A stretch of 64,000 bases of DNA from Halomonas sp. SSL-5 (GTDB taxonomy: Bacteria; Pseudomonadota; Gammaproteobacteria; Pseudomonadales; Halomonadaceae): contig NZ_JAUYWF010000004.1 of assembly GCF_030708455.1 (NCBI RefSeq), forward strand, positions 1 to 64,000. Direction: 5' to 3'. Positions 47,340 through 56,529 of the stretch are shown here, one piece after another. Every line of letters starts with the position of its first letter. Within the stretch, counting starts at the first letter, position 1. The notes beneath the pieces were generated by a model that did no database searches, was not told the DNA's origin, and saw only the letters and a program-made list of their open reading frames with translations. Position numbers and translations under genes: made by a program.

Positions 47340-48401
47340 ATGATCCGACTCGACAACGTTTCCAAGACCTATGTGCTCAAGGGCCGACAGGGCGGCATCG
47401 CCAGGACGGTGCCGGCGCTCAAGCACGTCGACTTCCACGTGCCCGCGGGCCAGATCCATGGCGTGATCGGCCTCTCCGGGGCCGGCAAATCGACCCTGAT
47501 CCGCTGCGTCAACCTGCTCGAGCGCCCCACTACCGGCACCGTCACCGTGGACGGCCGCGAACTCACCGGCCTGTCGCGCCAGGCGCTGAACCAGGCGCGC
47601 CACGGCATGGGCATGATCTTCCAGCATTTCAACCTGCTCACCAACCGCACGGTCTTCGCCAATGTGGCCCTGCCCCTGGAGCTGATGGGCATGCCTCGCG
47701 CCGAGATCCGCAGCCGGATCACCCCGCTGCTGGAGCTGGTGGGACTGGCCGACAAGGCGAGCCAGTATCCGGCCCAGCTCTCCGGCGGCCAGAAGCAGCG
47801 CGTGGCCATCGCCCGGGCACTCGCCAGCCGCCCCAAGGTGTTGCTGTGCGACGAGGCCACCTCGGCGCTCGACCCCCAGACCACCGGCTCGATCCTCGCC
47901 CTGCTGCGCGACATCAACCACAAGCTCGGCCTGACCATCCTGCTGATCACCCACGAGATGGAGGTGGTCAAGTCGATCTGCCACCGTGTGAGCCTGATCT
48001 CCGACGGCGAGCTGGTGGAGGAGGCCGACGTGGGCGACTTCTTCACCGCCCCCAAGACGCGACTGGGCCGCGAGTTCCTCAACGACTTCCTCAAGCTGGA
48101 GCCGCCCCGGGCACTGATCGAGCGGCTCGAGGAGGCCCCAGGCCACAACACCCACCCGGTGGTGCGCCTGGCCTTCCGCGGCGACGCCGTGGCCGCGCCG
48201 CTGGTGTCGCGCCTGGCCAGGGAGTGCGGCGTCGACGTCAGCATCCTGCAGGCCAAGGTGGAGTCGATCCAGGAACGCACCCTGGGCCTGATGATCGCCG
48301 AACTGATGGGGCCCGCCGAGAAGACCCGCGAGGCCCTCGACTATCTCGAATCCCACGACCTGCAGGTGGAGGTGCTCGGCCATGTCCAGCGCGATGCTTG
48401 A
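47340..48401 (+). CDS. metN: Methionine ABC transporter ATPase MetN
   Basis: ATPase of 353 residues for D/L-methionine uptake. Walker A GLSGAGKSTLIRCVNLLERP, Q-loop IFQHFNLL, signature LSGGQKQRVAIARAL, Walker B VLLCDEATSALDP, and a C-terminal NIL domain (about 275-350) that senses internal methionine. The ATG at 47340 follows the leader terminator; upstream in-frame codons would lie within it. metI overlaps by 20 bp. Confidence 0.96.
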   Translation: MIRLDNVSKTYVLKGRQGGIARTVPALKHVDFHVPAGQIHGVIGLSGAGKSTLIRCVNLLERPTTGTVTVDGRELTGLSRQALNQARHGMGMIFQHFNLLTNRTVFANVALPLELMGMPRAEIRSRITPLLELVGLADKASQYPAQLSGGQKQRVAIARALASRPKVLLCDEATSALDPQTTGSILALLRDINHKLGLTILLITHEMEVVKSICHRVSLISDGELVEEADVGDFFTAPKTRLGREFLNDFLKLEPPRALIERLEEAPGHNTHPVVRLAFRGDAVAAPLVSRLARECGVDVSILQAKVESIQERTLGLMIAELMGPAEKTREALDYLESHDLQVEVLGHVQRDA

Positions 48402-49035
48402 ACTGATCCTCGAGGCGACCCTCGACACCCTCTACATGGTGGCCATCTCCGGGGTGATCTCTGCCCTGGTGGGCATCCCGTTGGGGGTGCTGCTGTATGT
48501 CACCCGCCCGGGCCAGGTGCTGGCCCAGCCGGTGCTCAGCGGCGTGCTGGGGATCGTCACCAATATCGGTCGCTCGATCCCCTTCATCATCCTGATGGTG
48601 GCGATCATCCCCTTCACGCGGATGCTGGTGGGCACCTCCATCGGCACCAATGCCGCCGCCGTGCCGCTGACCATCGCCGCCATCCCCTTCATCGCCCGCC
48701 TCGTCGAGGGGGCGCTCAACGAGATCAACCCGGGGCTGGTGGAGGCCGCTCAGTCCATGGGGGCCACGCCCTGGCAGATCATCCTCAAGGTGCTGCTGCC
48801 CGAGGCCCGCGGCGGCATCTTCACCGCGCTCACCGTGACCATCGTCACCCTGGTGAGCTACTCGGCCATGGCCGGCGCCGTGGGCGGCGGCGGCCTGGGC
48901 GACCTCGGCATCCGCTACGGCTACAATCGCTTCAACCCCACCATCATGCTGATCACCGTGGCCATCCTGGTGGTCATGGTGCAGGGCTTCCAGAGCCTGG
49001 GGGATTACCTGGTAAGAAAGAGCGACCACAAGTAG
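48382..49035 (+). CDS. metI: Methionine ABC transporter permease MetI
   Basis: Permease of 217 residues with five predicted membrane helices and the coupling segment EAAQSMGATPWQIILKVLLPEA that docks on MetN. The body (GVISALVGIPLGVLLYV, GIVTNIGRSIPFIILMV) is that of the MetI family. It overlaps metN by 20 bp. Confidence 0.96.
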   Translation: MSSAMLELILEATLDTLYMVAISGVISALVGIPLGVLLYVTRPGQVLAQPVLSGVLGIVTNIGRSIPFIILMVAIIPFTRMLVGTSIGTNAAAVPLTIAAIPFIARLVEGALNEINPGLVEAAQSMGATPWQIILKVLLPEARGGIFTALTVTIVTLVSYSAMAGAVGGGGLGDLGIRYGYNRFNPTIMLITVAILVVMVQGFQSLGDYLVRKSDHK

Positions 49036-49127
49036 CCGAGCCGGGCCTCTATCGATATCAAAATACTATTAAAATTACAGCAGTTATTCCTTTAGTATCG
49101 TAACGACACAACAGAAGGAGCGATTCC
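49036..49127 (+). promoter_or_regulatory. A+T-rich metI-metQ spacer
   Basis: This 92-bp spacer is strikingly A+T rich compared with its neighbours. ATACTA (about 49067) and TAGTAT (about 49098) could pair around a TTAAAATTACAGCAG stretch. It may hold an internal promoter or an mRNA stability element that raises metQ above metNI; no clear -35/-10 pair can be fixed. It ends in an AAGGAG site for metQ. Confidence 0.35.
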
Positions 49128-49916
49128 ATGCGCAAGACACTGCTCGCCACCCTGCTGGCCTCCACCCTGCCCCTGGGCAGCGCCCTGGCCGACGATCACG
49201 CCATCAAGGTCGGCACCGTGGCCGGTCCCGAGACCCAGGTCATGGAAGTGGCCGCCGAGATCGCCGAGCGCGAATACGGTCTCGAGGTGGAGATCATCGA
49301 GTTCACCGACTACGTGACACCCAATGCCGCACTGGCCGACGGCAGCCTCGACGCCAACGCCTACCAGCACGAGCCCTACATGCGCTCCATGGTCGAGGAT
49401 CGCGGCTACGACTTCGCCATCGCAGGCTACACCTTCGTCTATCCGATCGGCGCCTACTCCGAGAAGTACGACAGCATCGAGGCGCTGCCGGACGGGGCCA
49501 CCATCGCCCTGCCCAACGACCCCTCCAACGAGGGCCGTGCGCTGATCCTGATGCACAACCTCGGCATGCTGGAGCTTACCGACCCCGAGAACCTGGAAGC
49601 CACGCCGCTGGACATCGCCGCCAACCCGCGTGACTTCGAGTTTCGCGAGATCGAGGCCGCCCAGCTCCCGCGGGTGCTGCCCGACGTCGACCTGGCCTTC
49701 ATCAACAACACCTTCGCTCAGCCCGCCGGCCTGACCCTGGATGACGCCCTGATCAAGGAGGGCCCCGAGTCGCCCTACGTCAATCTAATCGCGGTACGCG
49801 GCGGTGACGAAGAGCGCGAAGCGATCCAGCAGCTGGTCAAGGCCTACCAGACCGAGGAGGTCGAGGCCAAGGCCGAGGAGCTGTTCGGGGCCCAGGCAGT
49901 GCCCGGCTGGAAGTGA
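49128..49916 (+). CDS. metQ: Methionine-binding protein MetQ
   Basis: Periplasmic binding protein of 262 residues, NlpA/MetQ family. The signal peptide (LLATLLASTLPLGSALA) is followed by a normal signal peptidase I site with no lipobox cysteine, so it is soluble and not a lipoprotein as in E. coli. Family blocks: IKVGTVAGPETQVMEVA, DYVTPNAALADGSLDANAYQH and ALPNDPSNEGRALILM. Confidence 0.94.
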   Translation: MRKTLLATLLASTLPLGSALADDHAIKVGTVAGPETQVMEVAAEIAEREYGLEVEIIEFTDYVTPNAALADGSLDANAYQHEPYMRSMVEDRGYDFAIAGYTFVYPIGAYSEKYDSIEALPDGATIALPNDPSNEGRALILMHNLGMLELTDPENLEATPLDIAANPRDFEFREIEAAQLPRVLPDVDLAFINNTFAQPAGLTLDDALIKEGPESPYVNLIAVRGGDEEREAIQQLVKAYQTEEVEAKAEELFGAQAVPGWK

Positions 49917-49956
49917 GTGAATTTCCCTCTTCAGCTATCTAGAAAATCATGAGTTC

Positions 49957-49985
49957 GGGGCCGGCCACTGTGCCGGCCCCTTTCG
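49957..49985 (+). terminator. Terminator after metQ
   Basis: A perfect 9-bp stem (GGGGCCGGC 49957-49965 with 49972-49980, loop CACTGT) is followed by TTTCG. It ends the metNIQ transcript, though readthrough into msrC 15 bp beyond is possible. Confidence 0.75.
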
Positions 49986-49999
49986 TTAAAGGAGCCGTG

Positions 50000-50473
50000 A
50001 TGACACCGGACTATCCCCTGCTGTCCCGCCAGCTCGAGGCCCTGCTCGATACCCGCGACTGGCTGACCAACAGCGCCCAGACCTGCGCGTTGATCATGCA
50101 GCAGGTCCCCGACCTCAACTGGGTCGGGTTCTATCTGCAGCGCCAGCCCGAGTTGCTCTCCCTGGGCCCCTTCCAGGGCAAACCCGCCTGCCACCCCATC
50201 CCCTTCTCGAAGGGGGTGTGCGGTGCCGCCGCCCGCAGCCGCCAGACCCAGCGCGTGGATGACGTCCACGCCGTGGCCGACCATATCGCCTGCGACGCCG
50301 CCTCCCGCGCCGAACTGGTGGTGCCCATCGTGGTGAATGACCGGCTGTGGGGCGTGCTGGACCTGGACAGCCCGCACCAGGGACGCTTCACCGACGCGGA
50401 CCGCGCGGGCATCGAGGCCCTGGTGGCCACCTTCATCGAGCGCAGCGACCTCGCCGGCCGTGATAGCACATAA
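50000..50473 (+). CDS. msrC: Free methionine-(R)-sulfoxide reductase
   Basis: GAF-domain enzyme of 157 residues that reduces free methionine-R-sulfoxide. The three redox cysteines of the family are present as Cys64, Cys74 and Cys98, with the same spacing (10 and 24) as Cys84, 94 and 118 of the E. coli enzyme. A GGAG site precedes the ATG at 50000. Downstream of metNIQ it would repair oxidised methionine after uptake. Confidence 0.92.
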   Translation: MTPDYPLLSRQLEALLDTRDWLTNSAQTCALIMQQVPDLNWVGFYLQRQPELLSLGPFQGKPACHPIPFSKGVCGAAARSRQTQRVDDVHAVADHIACDAASRAELVVPIVVNDRLWGVLDLDSPHQGRFTDADRAGIEALVATFIERSDLAGRDST

Positions 50474-50475
50474 CA

Positions 50476-50509
50476 AATGGCCCCCGCAGCAAGGGCTGCG
50501 GGGGCCATT
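50476..50509. terminator. Terminator between msrC and tRNA-Val
   Basis: A perfect 15-bp stem (AATGGCCCCCGCAGC 50476-50490 with 50495-50509, loop AAGG). It lies between the convergent msrC and tRNA genes. The outer A/T pairs give short T runs on both sides, so it can act both ways. Confidence 0.8.
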
Positions 50510-50516
50510 CGGAATC

Positions 50517-50593
50517 TGGTAGGACCAGGCGGATTTGAACCGCCGACCTCCACGATGTCAACGTGGCGCTCTAACCAACTGAGCTATGGTCCT
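50517..50593 (-). tRNA. tRNA-Val (anticodon GAC)
   Basis: A complete 77-nt cloverleaf with encoded CCA. Acceptor AGGACCA pairs with TGGTCCT; the D arm is GCTC/GAGC; the anticodon stem CCACG/CGTGG encloses TTGACAT with anticodon GAC; the T arm is CGGCGG-type with TTCAAAT. It reads GUC and GUU. The first pair is A1-U72. It stands alone, antiparallel to msrC. Confidence 0.95.
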
Positions 50594-50717
50594 GAATCTC
50601 CGCTGCGACAAGACTTCGTCGCGGCAACGGATGCGTATTCTACCCATCCGCCCCGGGAATGCAAGCCCTGATGTCACCCGCCAATGCCGGCGAATCAGCA
50701 TCTTGAACGACGTCACG

Positions 50718-52202
50718 CTACTCGGTACGCACCCGCTCGACGGCCTCCTTCCAGCCACTATAGAGGCGCTCGCGCTCGGCCTCCTCCATCTGCGGCTCGA
50801 AGCGCCGCTCGCAGCGCCACAGCGCGGCAATCTCGTCGAGGTCGCGGTACCAGCCGAGGCGCAGGCCGGCGAGATAGGCCGCCCCCAGGGCCGTGGTCTC
50901 CAGCACCGTGGGACGATCCACCGGGACACCCAGCATGTCGGCGAGGAACTGCATCACCCAGTTGTTGGCCACCATGCCCCCATCGACCCTGAGGATGCCC
51001 GGCGTGGCCGACATGTCGTCGTCCATGCAGACCTGCAGGTCCCGGGTCTGGTAGCACACCGCCTGCAGGCCGGCGGCGACGATCTCGGCGATGCCGGTGT
51101 CGCGGGTCAGGCCGAAGATGGCCCCCCGGGCCTTGGGGTCCCAGTGCGGTGCGCCCAGGCCGGTGAAGGCCGGCACCAGGTAGACACTATGGCCGCTGCG
51201 CGTCTGGCGCGCCAGGGCCTCGGTCTCGGCGGCGTCGGCGAACAGCCGCAGGCCGTCACGTAGCCACTGTACCGTGGCCCCGGCCACGAAGATGCTGCCC
51301 TCCATGGCGAAGGTGGGTTTGCCGTCGAGCCGATAGGCCACCGTGGTCAGCAGGCGATTGCGGGAGGTCTCGGCGCTCTCTCCGGTGTTGACGATCATGA
51401 AGCAGCCGGTGCCGTAGGTGCTCTTGCCCATGCCCGGCGCGAAGCAGGCCTGGCCGACCAGCGCGGCCTGCTGGTCCCCCGCCACCCCGGCGATGGGCAG
51501 CTCGCCCCCCAGCCAGCGGGCATCGACGCGGCCGAAGTCGTCGCTGGAGTCCTTGACCTCCGGCAGCAGGCTCGCCGGAATGTCGAACAGCGCCAGCAGC
51601 GTCTCGTCCCAGCACTGCTCATGGATATTGAACAGGGCGGTGCGCGAGGCATTGGTGGCGTCGGTGGCATGTACCCGCCCCCCGGTCAGCCGCCAGATCA
51701 GGAAGCTGTCCACGGTGCCGAAGGCCAGCTCCCCCCGCTCGGCCCGCGCCCGGGCCCCCTCGACATTGTCCAGCAGCCAGGCCAGCTTGGTGGCCGAGAA
51801 GTAGGGGTCGATCAGCAATCCCGTACGCGCCTGGACATCCTCCAGGTGGCCCGCCCCGCGCAGCGTGCGGCAGGCCTCGTCGGTGCGACGATCCTGCCAG
51901 ACGATGGCGTTGTGAAGTGACTCCCCGGTGGCGCGATCCCACAGCAGTGTCGTCTCACGCTGGTTGGTGATGCCCACCCCGGCGATCGCCTCGGGCGCCA
52001 CGCCGCTCTCGGCGAGCACCTCGCGGCAGGTGGTGAGCACGGACTCCCAGATCTCCTCGGGCTCATGCTCGATCCAGCCATCGTGGGGAAAGTGCTGCGG
52101 GAATTCGCGCTGCGCCGTGGCCACGGCCTGGCCCTCGCGATCGAAGAGGATGGCGCGGGAGCTGGTGGTGCCCTGGTCAATAGCGAGCAGATAGTCGGCC
52201 AT
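50718..52202 (-). CDS. glpK: Glycerol kinase
   Basis: FGGY kinase of 494 residues making sn-glycerol-3-phosphate. It starts [20 protein letters not shown] and has [25 protein letters not shown], the FGGY signature [16 protein letters not shown] and the ATP site [20 protein letters not shown]. It is divergent from glpD across a 223-bp spacer that contains a large palindrome. Confidence 0.97.
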   Translation of the reverse strand: MADYLLAIDQGTTSSRAILFDREGQAVATAQREFPQHFPHDGWIEHEPEEIWESVLTTCREVLAESGVAPEAIAGVGITNQRETTLLWDRATGESLHNAIVWQDRRTDEACRTLRGAGHLEDVQARTGLLIDPYFSATKLAWLLDNVEGARARAERGELAFGTVDSFLIWRLTGGRVHATDATNASRTALFNIHEQCWDETLLALFDIPASLLPEVKDSSDDFGRVDARWLGGELPIAGVAGDQQAALVGQACFAPGMGKSTYGTGCFMIVNTGESAETSRNRLLTTVAYRLDGKPTFAMEGSIFVAGATVQWLRDGLRLFADAAETEALARQTRSGHSVYLVPAFTGLGAPHWDPKARGAIFGLTRDTGIAEIVAAGLQAVCYQTRDLQVCMDDDMSATPGILRVDGGMVANNWVMQFLADMLGVPVDRPTVLETTALGAAYLAGLRLGWYRDLDEIAALWRCERRFEPQMEEAERERLYSGWKEAVERVRTE

Positions 52203-52353
52203 GCAGGCTCCTACGGCAGATTCGTTTCCAGCGGGCCAGGCTAAGGCACCCTGTGCGGAAATCCCTACGATCATGGTCGCGGCAAGACGCGCCTGTCTAC
52301 CTGGCCGCGGACCACTCCAGGTTCCACCGCAACCCCTCGGCGCGGCCCTCGAT

Positions 52354-52388
52354 GTTCTATTGTGAACTCCATGGGTTCACAATAGAAC
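52354..52388. promoter_or_regulatory. Palindromic operator between glpK and glpD
   Basis: A perfect 14-bp inverted repeat, GTTCTATTGTGAAC and GTTCACAATAGAAC, around a 7-bp centre. It ends 37 bp before the glpD ATG. Because it is symmetric it gives the same TTGTGA-17-TAGAAC promoter-like array on both strands. ATGTTC/GAAC half-sites resemble those of the DeoR-family repressor GlpR, the likely binder; no glpR gene is in the window. Confidence 0.7.
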
Positions 52389-52425
52389 GTGTGATTCTTC
52401 ACTCGCACAGACGTCGGAGATCAGG

Positions 52426-53940
52426 ATGGCCCAAGAAGCCGAAGCTCGCCCCTTCGACCTGTTCGTGATCGGCGGCGGCATCAACGGCACCGGCATCGCC
52501 AACGATGCCGCCGGCCGCGGCCTCACCGTTAGCCTCTGCGAACAGGGCGACCTGGCCGGCGCCACCTCCTCGGCCAGCAGCAAGCTGATCCACGGCGGCC
52601 TGCGCTATCTCGAGCACCGCGAGTTCCGCCTGGTGCGCGAGGCGCTGCGCGAGCGCGAGGTGCTGCTCGCCAAGGCGCCCCACATCATCTGGCCGTTGCG
52701 CTTCGTCCTGCCCCATCGCCCCCCTCTGCGCACGGCCTGGCTGCTGCGTACCGGGCTCTTCCTCTACGACCACCTCGGCGGGCGCCGGACGCTCCCCGGC
52801 ACCCGCGGGCTGCGCTTCGGCACCGACTCCCCGCTGGTGGACGACATCCGGTGCGGCTTCGAGTACTCGGACTGCTGGGTCGACGACGCCCGCCTGGTGG
52901 TGCTCAACGCGCGCCAGGCCCACGACGGCGGCGCCGAGATCCTGGTGGGCACCCGCTGCATCGCGGCACGCGAGGTGGACGGCCTGTGGGAGCTTACCCT
53001 GGAGCAGCGCCACGACGGCGTGCGCGTCACGCGCCGGGCGCGCACCCTGGTCAACGCCGCGGGCCCCTGGGTCGAGGAGGTGGTGCGCGAGCGGACGGGG
53101 CGCACGCCGCGCTACGCGGTGCGCATGATCCAGGGCAGCCACCTGATCGTGCCGCGCCTCCACGCGGAGCCGCGCGCCTATATCCTGCAGCATCACGATG
53201 GGCGCATCGTCTTCGTGCTGCCCTGGGAGCAGGATTTCAGCCTGATCGGCACCACCGACCGGCGCTACGCGGGTGACCCGTCGCGGGTCGAGGCGAGCGC
53301 GGAGGAGATCGACTACCTGCTCGAGGTGGTCAACGCCCACTTCCGTCGCCGACTCGACCGCGGCGACGTGCTGCGCACCTTCTCCGGCGTGCGGCCGCTA
53401 TGCGACGACGAGTCCACCGACCCCGCGGCGATGACCCGCGACTACACCCTCGATCTGGATACCCGGGGCGCGCCCCTGCTGTCGGTGTTCGGCGGCAAGA
53501 TCACCACCTATCGCAAGCTGGCCGAGGCCGCGCTTACACGCCTCGCCCCGCACCTGCCCGCCATGGGCCCCGCCTGGACCGAGCACACCCCGCTGCCGGG
53601 GGGCGACATCGAGAGCCAGGCCGCCCTTCGCGCCCAGCTGCTTGGCGCCTACCCCTGGCTGGGGGAGGCGCGGGCGGCCCGTTTCGCGCGCACCTACGGC
53701 AGCCTGTGCCGAGAGTTCCTCGCCGATGCGCGTCGTGAGGCGGACCTGGGCGAGGCCTTCGGCGCCGGGCTCACCGCCGCCGAGGTCGGCTACCTGGTGG
53801 CGCAGGAGTGGGCGCGCACGGCCGAGGACATCCTGTGGCGGCGCACCAAGCTCGACATGCGCGTCACCCCGGGCGAGCGCCGGCGTCTCTCCGACTACCT
53901 CGCCGAACGCTGCGACCTCAGGGCCCCCGCAATGGCGTGA
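52426..53940 (+). CDS. glpD: Aerobic glycerol-3-phosphate dehydrogenase
   Basis: Membrane-associated FAD enzyme of 504 residues that oxidises glycerol-3-phosphate to DHAP and feeds the quinone pool. FAD motif VIGGGINGTGIANDAAGRGL, then GATSSASSKLIHGGLRYLE, VNAAGPWVEE, DFSLIGTTDRRY, and a C-terminal helical domain with VGYLVAQEWARTAEDILWRRTKL. Its 3' end overlaps the convergent histidine phosphatase gene by 23 bp. Confidence 0.97.
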   Translation: MAQEAEARPFDLFVIGGGINGTGIANDAAGRGLTVSLCEQGDLAGATSSASSKLIHGGLRYLEHREFRLVREALREREVLLAKAPHIIWPLRFVLPHRPPLRTAWLLRTGLFLYDHLGGRRTLPGTRGLRFGTDSPLVDDIRCGFEYSDCWVDDARLVVLNARQAHDGGAEILVGTRCIAAREVDGLWELTLEQRHDGVRVTRRARTLVNAAGPWVEEVVRERTGRTPRYAVRMIQGSHLIVPRLHAEPRAYILQHHDGRIVFVLPWEQDFSLIGTTDRRYAGDPSRVEASAEEIDYLLEVVNAHFRRRLDRGDVLRTFSGVRPLCDDESTDPAAMTRDYTLDLDTRGAPLLSVFGGKITTYRKLAEAALTRLAPHLPAMGPAWTEHTPLPGGDIESQAALRAQLLGAYPWLGEARAARFARTYGSLCREFLADARREADLGEAFGAGLTAAEVGYLVAQEWARTAEDILWRRTKLDMRVTPGERRRLSDYLAERCDLRAPAMA

Positions 53941-54514
53941 TGCTGGCCGGCGCCAGCGGCTCCCGGTCACGGTGCCGGGTCAGTTCGCGGCCTGCCAGGG
54001 CGGTGAGCAGGATCTGCAGCGGGTCGCCGTGGCTGACCAGCAGCAGCGTCTCGCCGACATGGGCCCGCTCCAGCGCCTCGATCACCGCCGTCATCCGCGC
54101 GGCCACCTCCACCACCGGCTCGACGCCGGCGTGCCGGTGGGTGGGGTCGCGGGCGTCCCGTGCCCAGACCTCGGCATAGCGTGCGTCCCCCTCCCCCTCG
54201 AGATCACCGAAGTGACGCTCCCGCAGGCGCGGCTCCGCCTCGGCGTCCAGCCCGAAGCGGCGCGCGATGCGCTCGGCCGTCTCGGTGGTGCGCAGGAAGT
54301 CCGAGTGCACCACGCGATGCGGCGGAGCCCAGCGCCACTCGGCCAGCACGGCGGCCAGCTGGTCGCGCCCCTGCGTCGAGAGGCCGAAGCCGTCGAGTCC
54401 ACGCGCCGGGGTACTGACGATAATGCCCGCCAGATTGGCCTCGCTGTGACCGTGTCGCATCAGCAGATAGGCATTGTGCAGGGGGCGAGAGGCGAGGGAG
54501 AGGGAGTTTGACAT
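53918..54514 (-). CDS. Histidine phosphatase family protein
   Basis: Phosphoglycerate mutase-like phosphatase of 198 residues. The phospho-acceptor lies in LLMRHGHSEANLAG (His21), with RVVHSDFLRTTETAERIA and the second histidine in LLLVSHGDPLQI. The substrate is not evident; the family includes small-molecule phosphatases. It is divergent from phnD by 111 bp and convergent with glpD, whose end it overlaps by 23 bp. The start at 54514 is the first that gives the family N-terminus, but its ribosome binding site is weak. Confidence 0.85.
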   Translation of the reverse strand: MSNSLSLASRPLHNAYLLMRHGHSEANLAGIIVSTPARGLDGFGLSTQGRDQLAAVLAEWRWAPPHRVVHSDFLRTTETAERIARRFGLDAEAEPRLRERHFGDLEGEGDARYAEVWARDARDPTHRHAGVEPVVEVAARMTAVIEALERAHVGETLLLVSHGDPLQILLTALAGRELTRHRDREPLAPASITPLRGP

Positions 54515-54625
54515 GGTGTTGGCGCCGACCCTAAATTGATGAGGCAATTCGGAAATAACCATCGCCGCTCATGCGTGTCGATAACCGAACATAACGCAAC
54601 GATAACAACAAACGCGAGGTACGCC

Positions 54626-55630
54626 ATGCCTACCCCTCTCGCCGGACGCCACGGGCGCCCTCTCGCCTGCCGTGCCCTCACCGCCCTGCTGCCCCTCGCC
54701 CTGCTCAGCGCCGGTACGGCGCAGGCTCAGCAGGAGTGCGAACGCGGCGCCCTGGACGCCATCTATTGCGACGAGAACGGCGACATGGTCGCCGACCGCC
54801 CGGCGGATGAATCCAAGTGGGTTGACCCCGACACCCTGATCTTCGCCTACACACCGGTCGAGGATCCGGCCATCTACTCCGACATCTGGCAGCCGTTCAT
54901 CGACCACCTCGAGGACGTGACCGGCCGCGACGTGCGCTTCTTCGCCGTGCAGTCCAACTCGGCTCAGGTCGAGGCGATGCGCAGCGGCCGCCTGCATATC
55001 GCCGGCTTCTCCACCGGCCCGACGCCCTTCGCCGTCAACCTGGCCGGTGCCGTCCCCTTCGCCCTGATGGGCTCGGATGATGGACGCTTCGGTTACACCC
55101 TGCAGCTCTATACCCACGTCGATTCCGGCATCGACGAGATGGAGGACCTCAAGGGCAAGCGCGTCGCCCATACCTCGCCCACCTCCAACTCCGGCAACCA
55201 GGCGCCGCGCGCCCTGTTCCCGGAAGAGGGCATCGTCCCCGGCGAGGACTACGAGGTGGTCTACTCGGGCAGCCATGACCAATCCATGCTGGGGGTCGTG
55301 GCACAGGACTACGATGCCGCCCCGGTGGCCTCCGAGGTCGTCGAGCGCATGGCCGCCCGCGGCCTCTATGATCCGGAAGACGTCAAGATCCTCTACGAGT
55401 CCGACAGCTTCCCGACCACTTCCTACAACTACGCCCACAACCTGCATCCCGACCTGGTCGACAAGATCGAGGAGGCGTTCTTCAGCTTCGAGTTCGCCGG
55501 CACCGAGCTCGGCGAAGAGTTCGAGGGTGTCGAGAAGTTCATCCCCATCAACTATCAGGACAACTGGAAGGTCATCCGCACCATCCAGAGTGCCAACGGG
55601 GTCGAATATACCCCCGACAACCTCGAGTAA
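54626..55630 (+). CDS. phnD: Phosphonate/phosphite-type binding protein PhnD
   Basis: Periplasmic binding protein of 334 residues with a signal peptide (LTALLPLALLSAGTAQAQQ). The PhnD-type blocks are TLIFAYTPVEDPAIYSDIWQ, GRLHIAGFSTGPTPFAVN, GKRVAHTSPTSNSGNQAPRA and SGSHDQSMLGVVAQDYDAAP. The STGPT and SPTSNSGN segments are the anion-binding positions of the family. Ligand could be a phosphonate or phosphite; no degrading enzyme is next to it. No clear Pho box is seen in the spacer before it. Confidence 0.88.
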   Translation: MPTPLAGRHGRPLACRALTALLPLALLSAGTAQAQQECERGALDAIYCDENGDMVADRPADESKWVDPDTLIFAYTPVEDPAIYSDIWQPFIDHLEDVTGRDVRFFAVQSNSAQVEAMRSGRLHIAGFSTGPTPFAVNLAGAVPFALMGSDDGRFGYTLQLYTHVDSGIDEMEDLKGKRVAHTSPTSNSGNQAPRALFPEEGIVPGEDYEVVYSGSHDQSMLGVVAQDYDAAPVASEVVERMAARGLYDPEDVKILYESDSFPTTSYNYAHNLHPDLVDKIEEAFFSFEFAGTELGEEFEGVEKFIPINYQDNWKVIRTIQSANGVEYTPDNLE

Positions 55631-55645
55631 GGCCATCCGCCAGCA

Positions 55646-55678
55646 CGACGCCGGCCTTAGCGGTAAAGGCCGGCGTCG
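55646..55678 (+). terminator. Intercistronic hairpin phnD-phnC
   Basis: A perfect 13-bp stem (55646-55658 with 55666-55678, loop AGCGGTA) without a T tract. Between a binding-protein gene and its ATPase gene such stems usually protect the upstream mRNA and give more binding protein; partial termination is also possible. Confidence 0.6.
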
Positions 55679-55713
55679 CTGTCTGGTCGACCTTCGACTG
55701 CCTGGACCCGCCG

Positions 55714-56529
55714 ATGCTAGAGATATCCGACCTGATCAAGCGCTACGGTCATGACGAGCCCGTGCTCAAGGGGCTCGATCTCGCCGTCGAGGACAACAGC
55801 GTGGTGGCCATCGTCGGTGCCTCGGGCGCCGGCAAGAGCACCCTGCTGCGCTGCATCAACCGCCTGGTGGAACCCACCTCCGGCTCGATCAAGCTCAACG
55901 GCACCGAACTCGTCCACCTTCGACACGGCGAGCTGCGGCGCGCCCGCCGCAAGATCGGCATGGTCTTCCAGGGCTTCAACCTGATCGATCGCCTCACCGT
56001 GATGGAGAACGTGCTGGCCGGCCGGCTCGGCTACGTCAGCCTCTTCCAGGCCATCACCCGCCGCTATCCGGCGGCGGATATCGAGCGCGCCTTCGTGCTG
56101 ATGGAGCGGGTGGGTATCGCCCACTATGCCAACAAGCGTGCCGATGAACTTTCCGGTGGCGAGCGCCAGCGAGTCGGCGTGGTGCGCGCCTTGATGCAGG
56201 AACCGGAGGTGCTGCTGGCCGACGAGCCCACGGCGTCGCTCGATCCGCGCACCTCGGAACAGATCATGGTGCTGTTGCAGAGCCTGGCAAGCGAGCTGTC
56301 GCTGCCGGTGCTGATCAATATCCACAACGTGGCCCAGGCCAGGGCCTACACCGACCGCATCGTCGGGCTGCGCCACGGCACCATGATCTTCGATGGCGCC
56401 CCCGCCGATTTCGACCAGGAGGCCCTGGACGCCATCTATGGCGGCATCGAATCGCCCGAGGACGAGACCGCTACCCCGCCGGCCGGACGCGGCGCCAGTG
56501 ACCGGGAGGTTCACCATGACCCGAACTGA
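55714..56529 (+). CDS. phnC: Phosphonate-type ABC transporter ATPase PhnC
   Basis: ATPase of 271 residues. Walker A GASGAGKSTLLRCINRLVEP, IGMVFQGFNLIDRLTVMENVLAGRLG (a stretch typical of PhnC), signature LSGGERQRVGVVRAL, Walker B VLLADEPTASLDP and H-loop NIHNVAQA. phnE overlaps its end by 14 bp. The C-terminal 25 residues are extra and probably unstructured. Confidence 0.92.
   Translation: MLEISDLIKRYGHDEPVLKGLDLAVEDNSVVAIVGASGAGKSTLLRCINRLVEPTSGSIKLNGTELVHLRHGELRRARRKIGMVFQGFNLIDRLTVMENVLAGRLGYVSLFQAITRRYPAADIERAFVLMERVGIAHYANKRADELSGGERQRVGVVRALMQEPEVLLADEPTASLDPRTSEQIMVLLQSLASELSLPVLINIHNVAQARAYTDRIVGLRHGTMIFDGAPADFDQEALDAIYGGIESPEDETATPPAGRGASDREVHHDPN

Noticed and set aside
54515..54625. 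Pho box upstream of phnD
   Set aside because: GATAAC/CATAAC repeats are present, but they do not match paired CTGTCAT boxes at 11-bp spacing.
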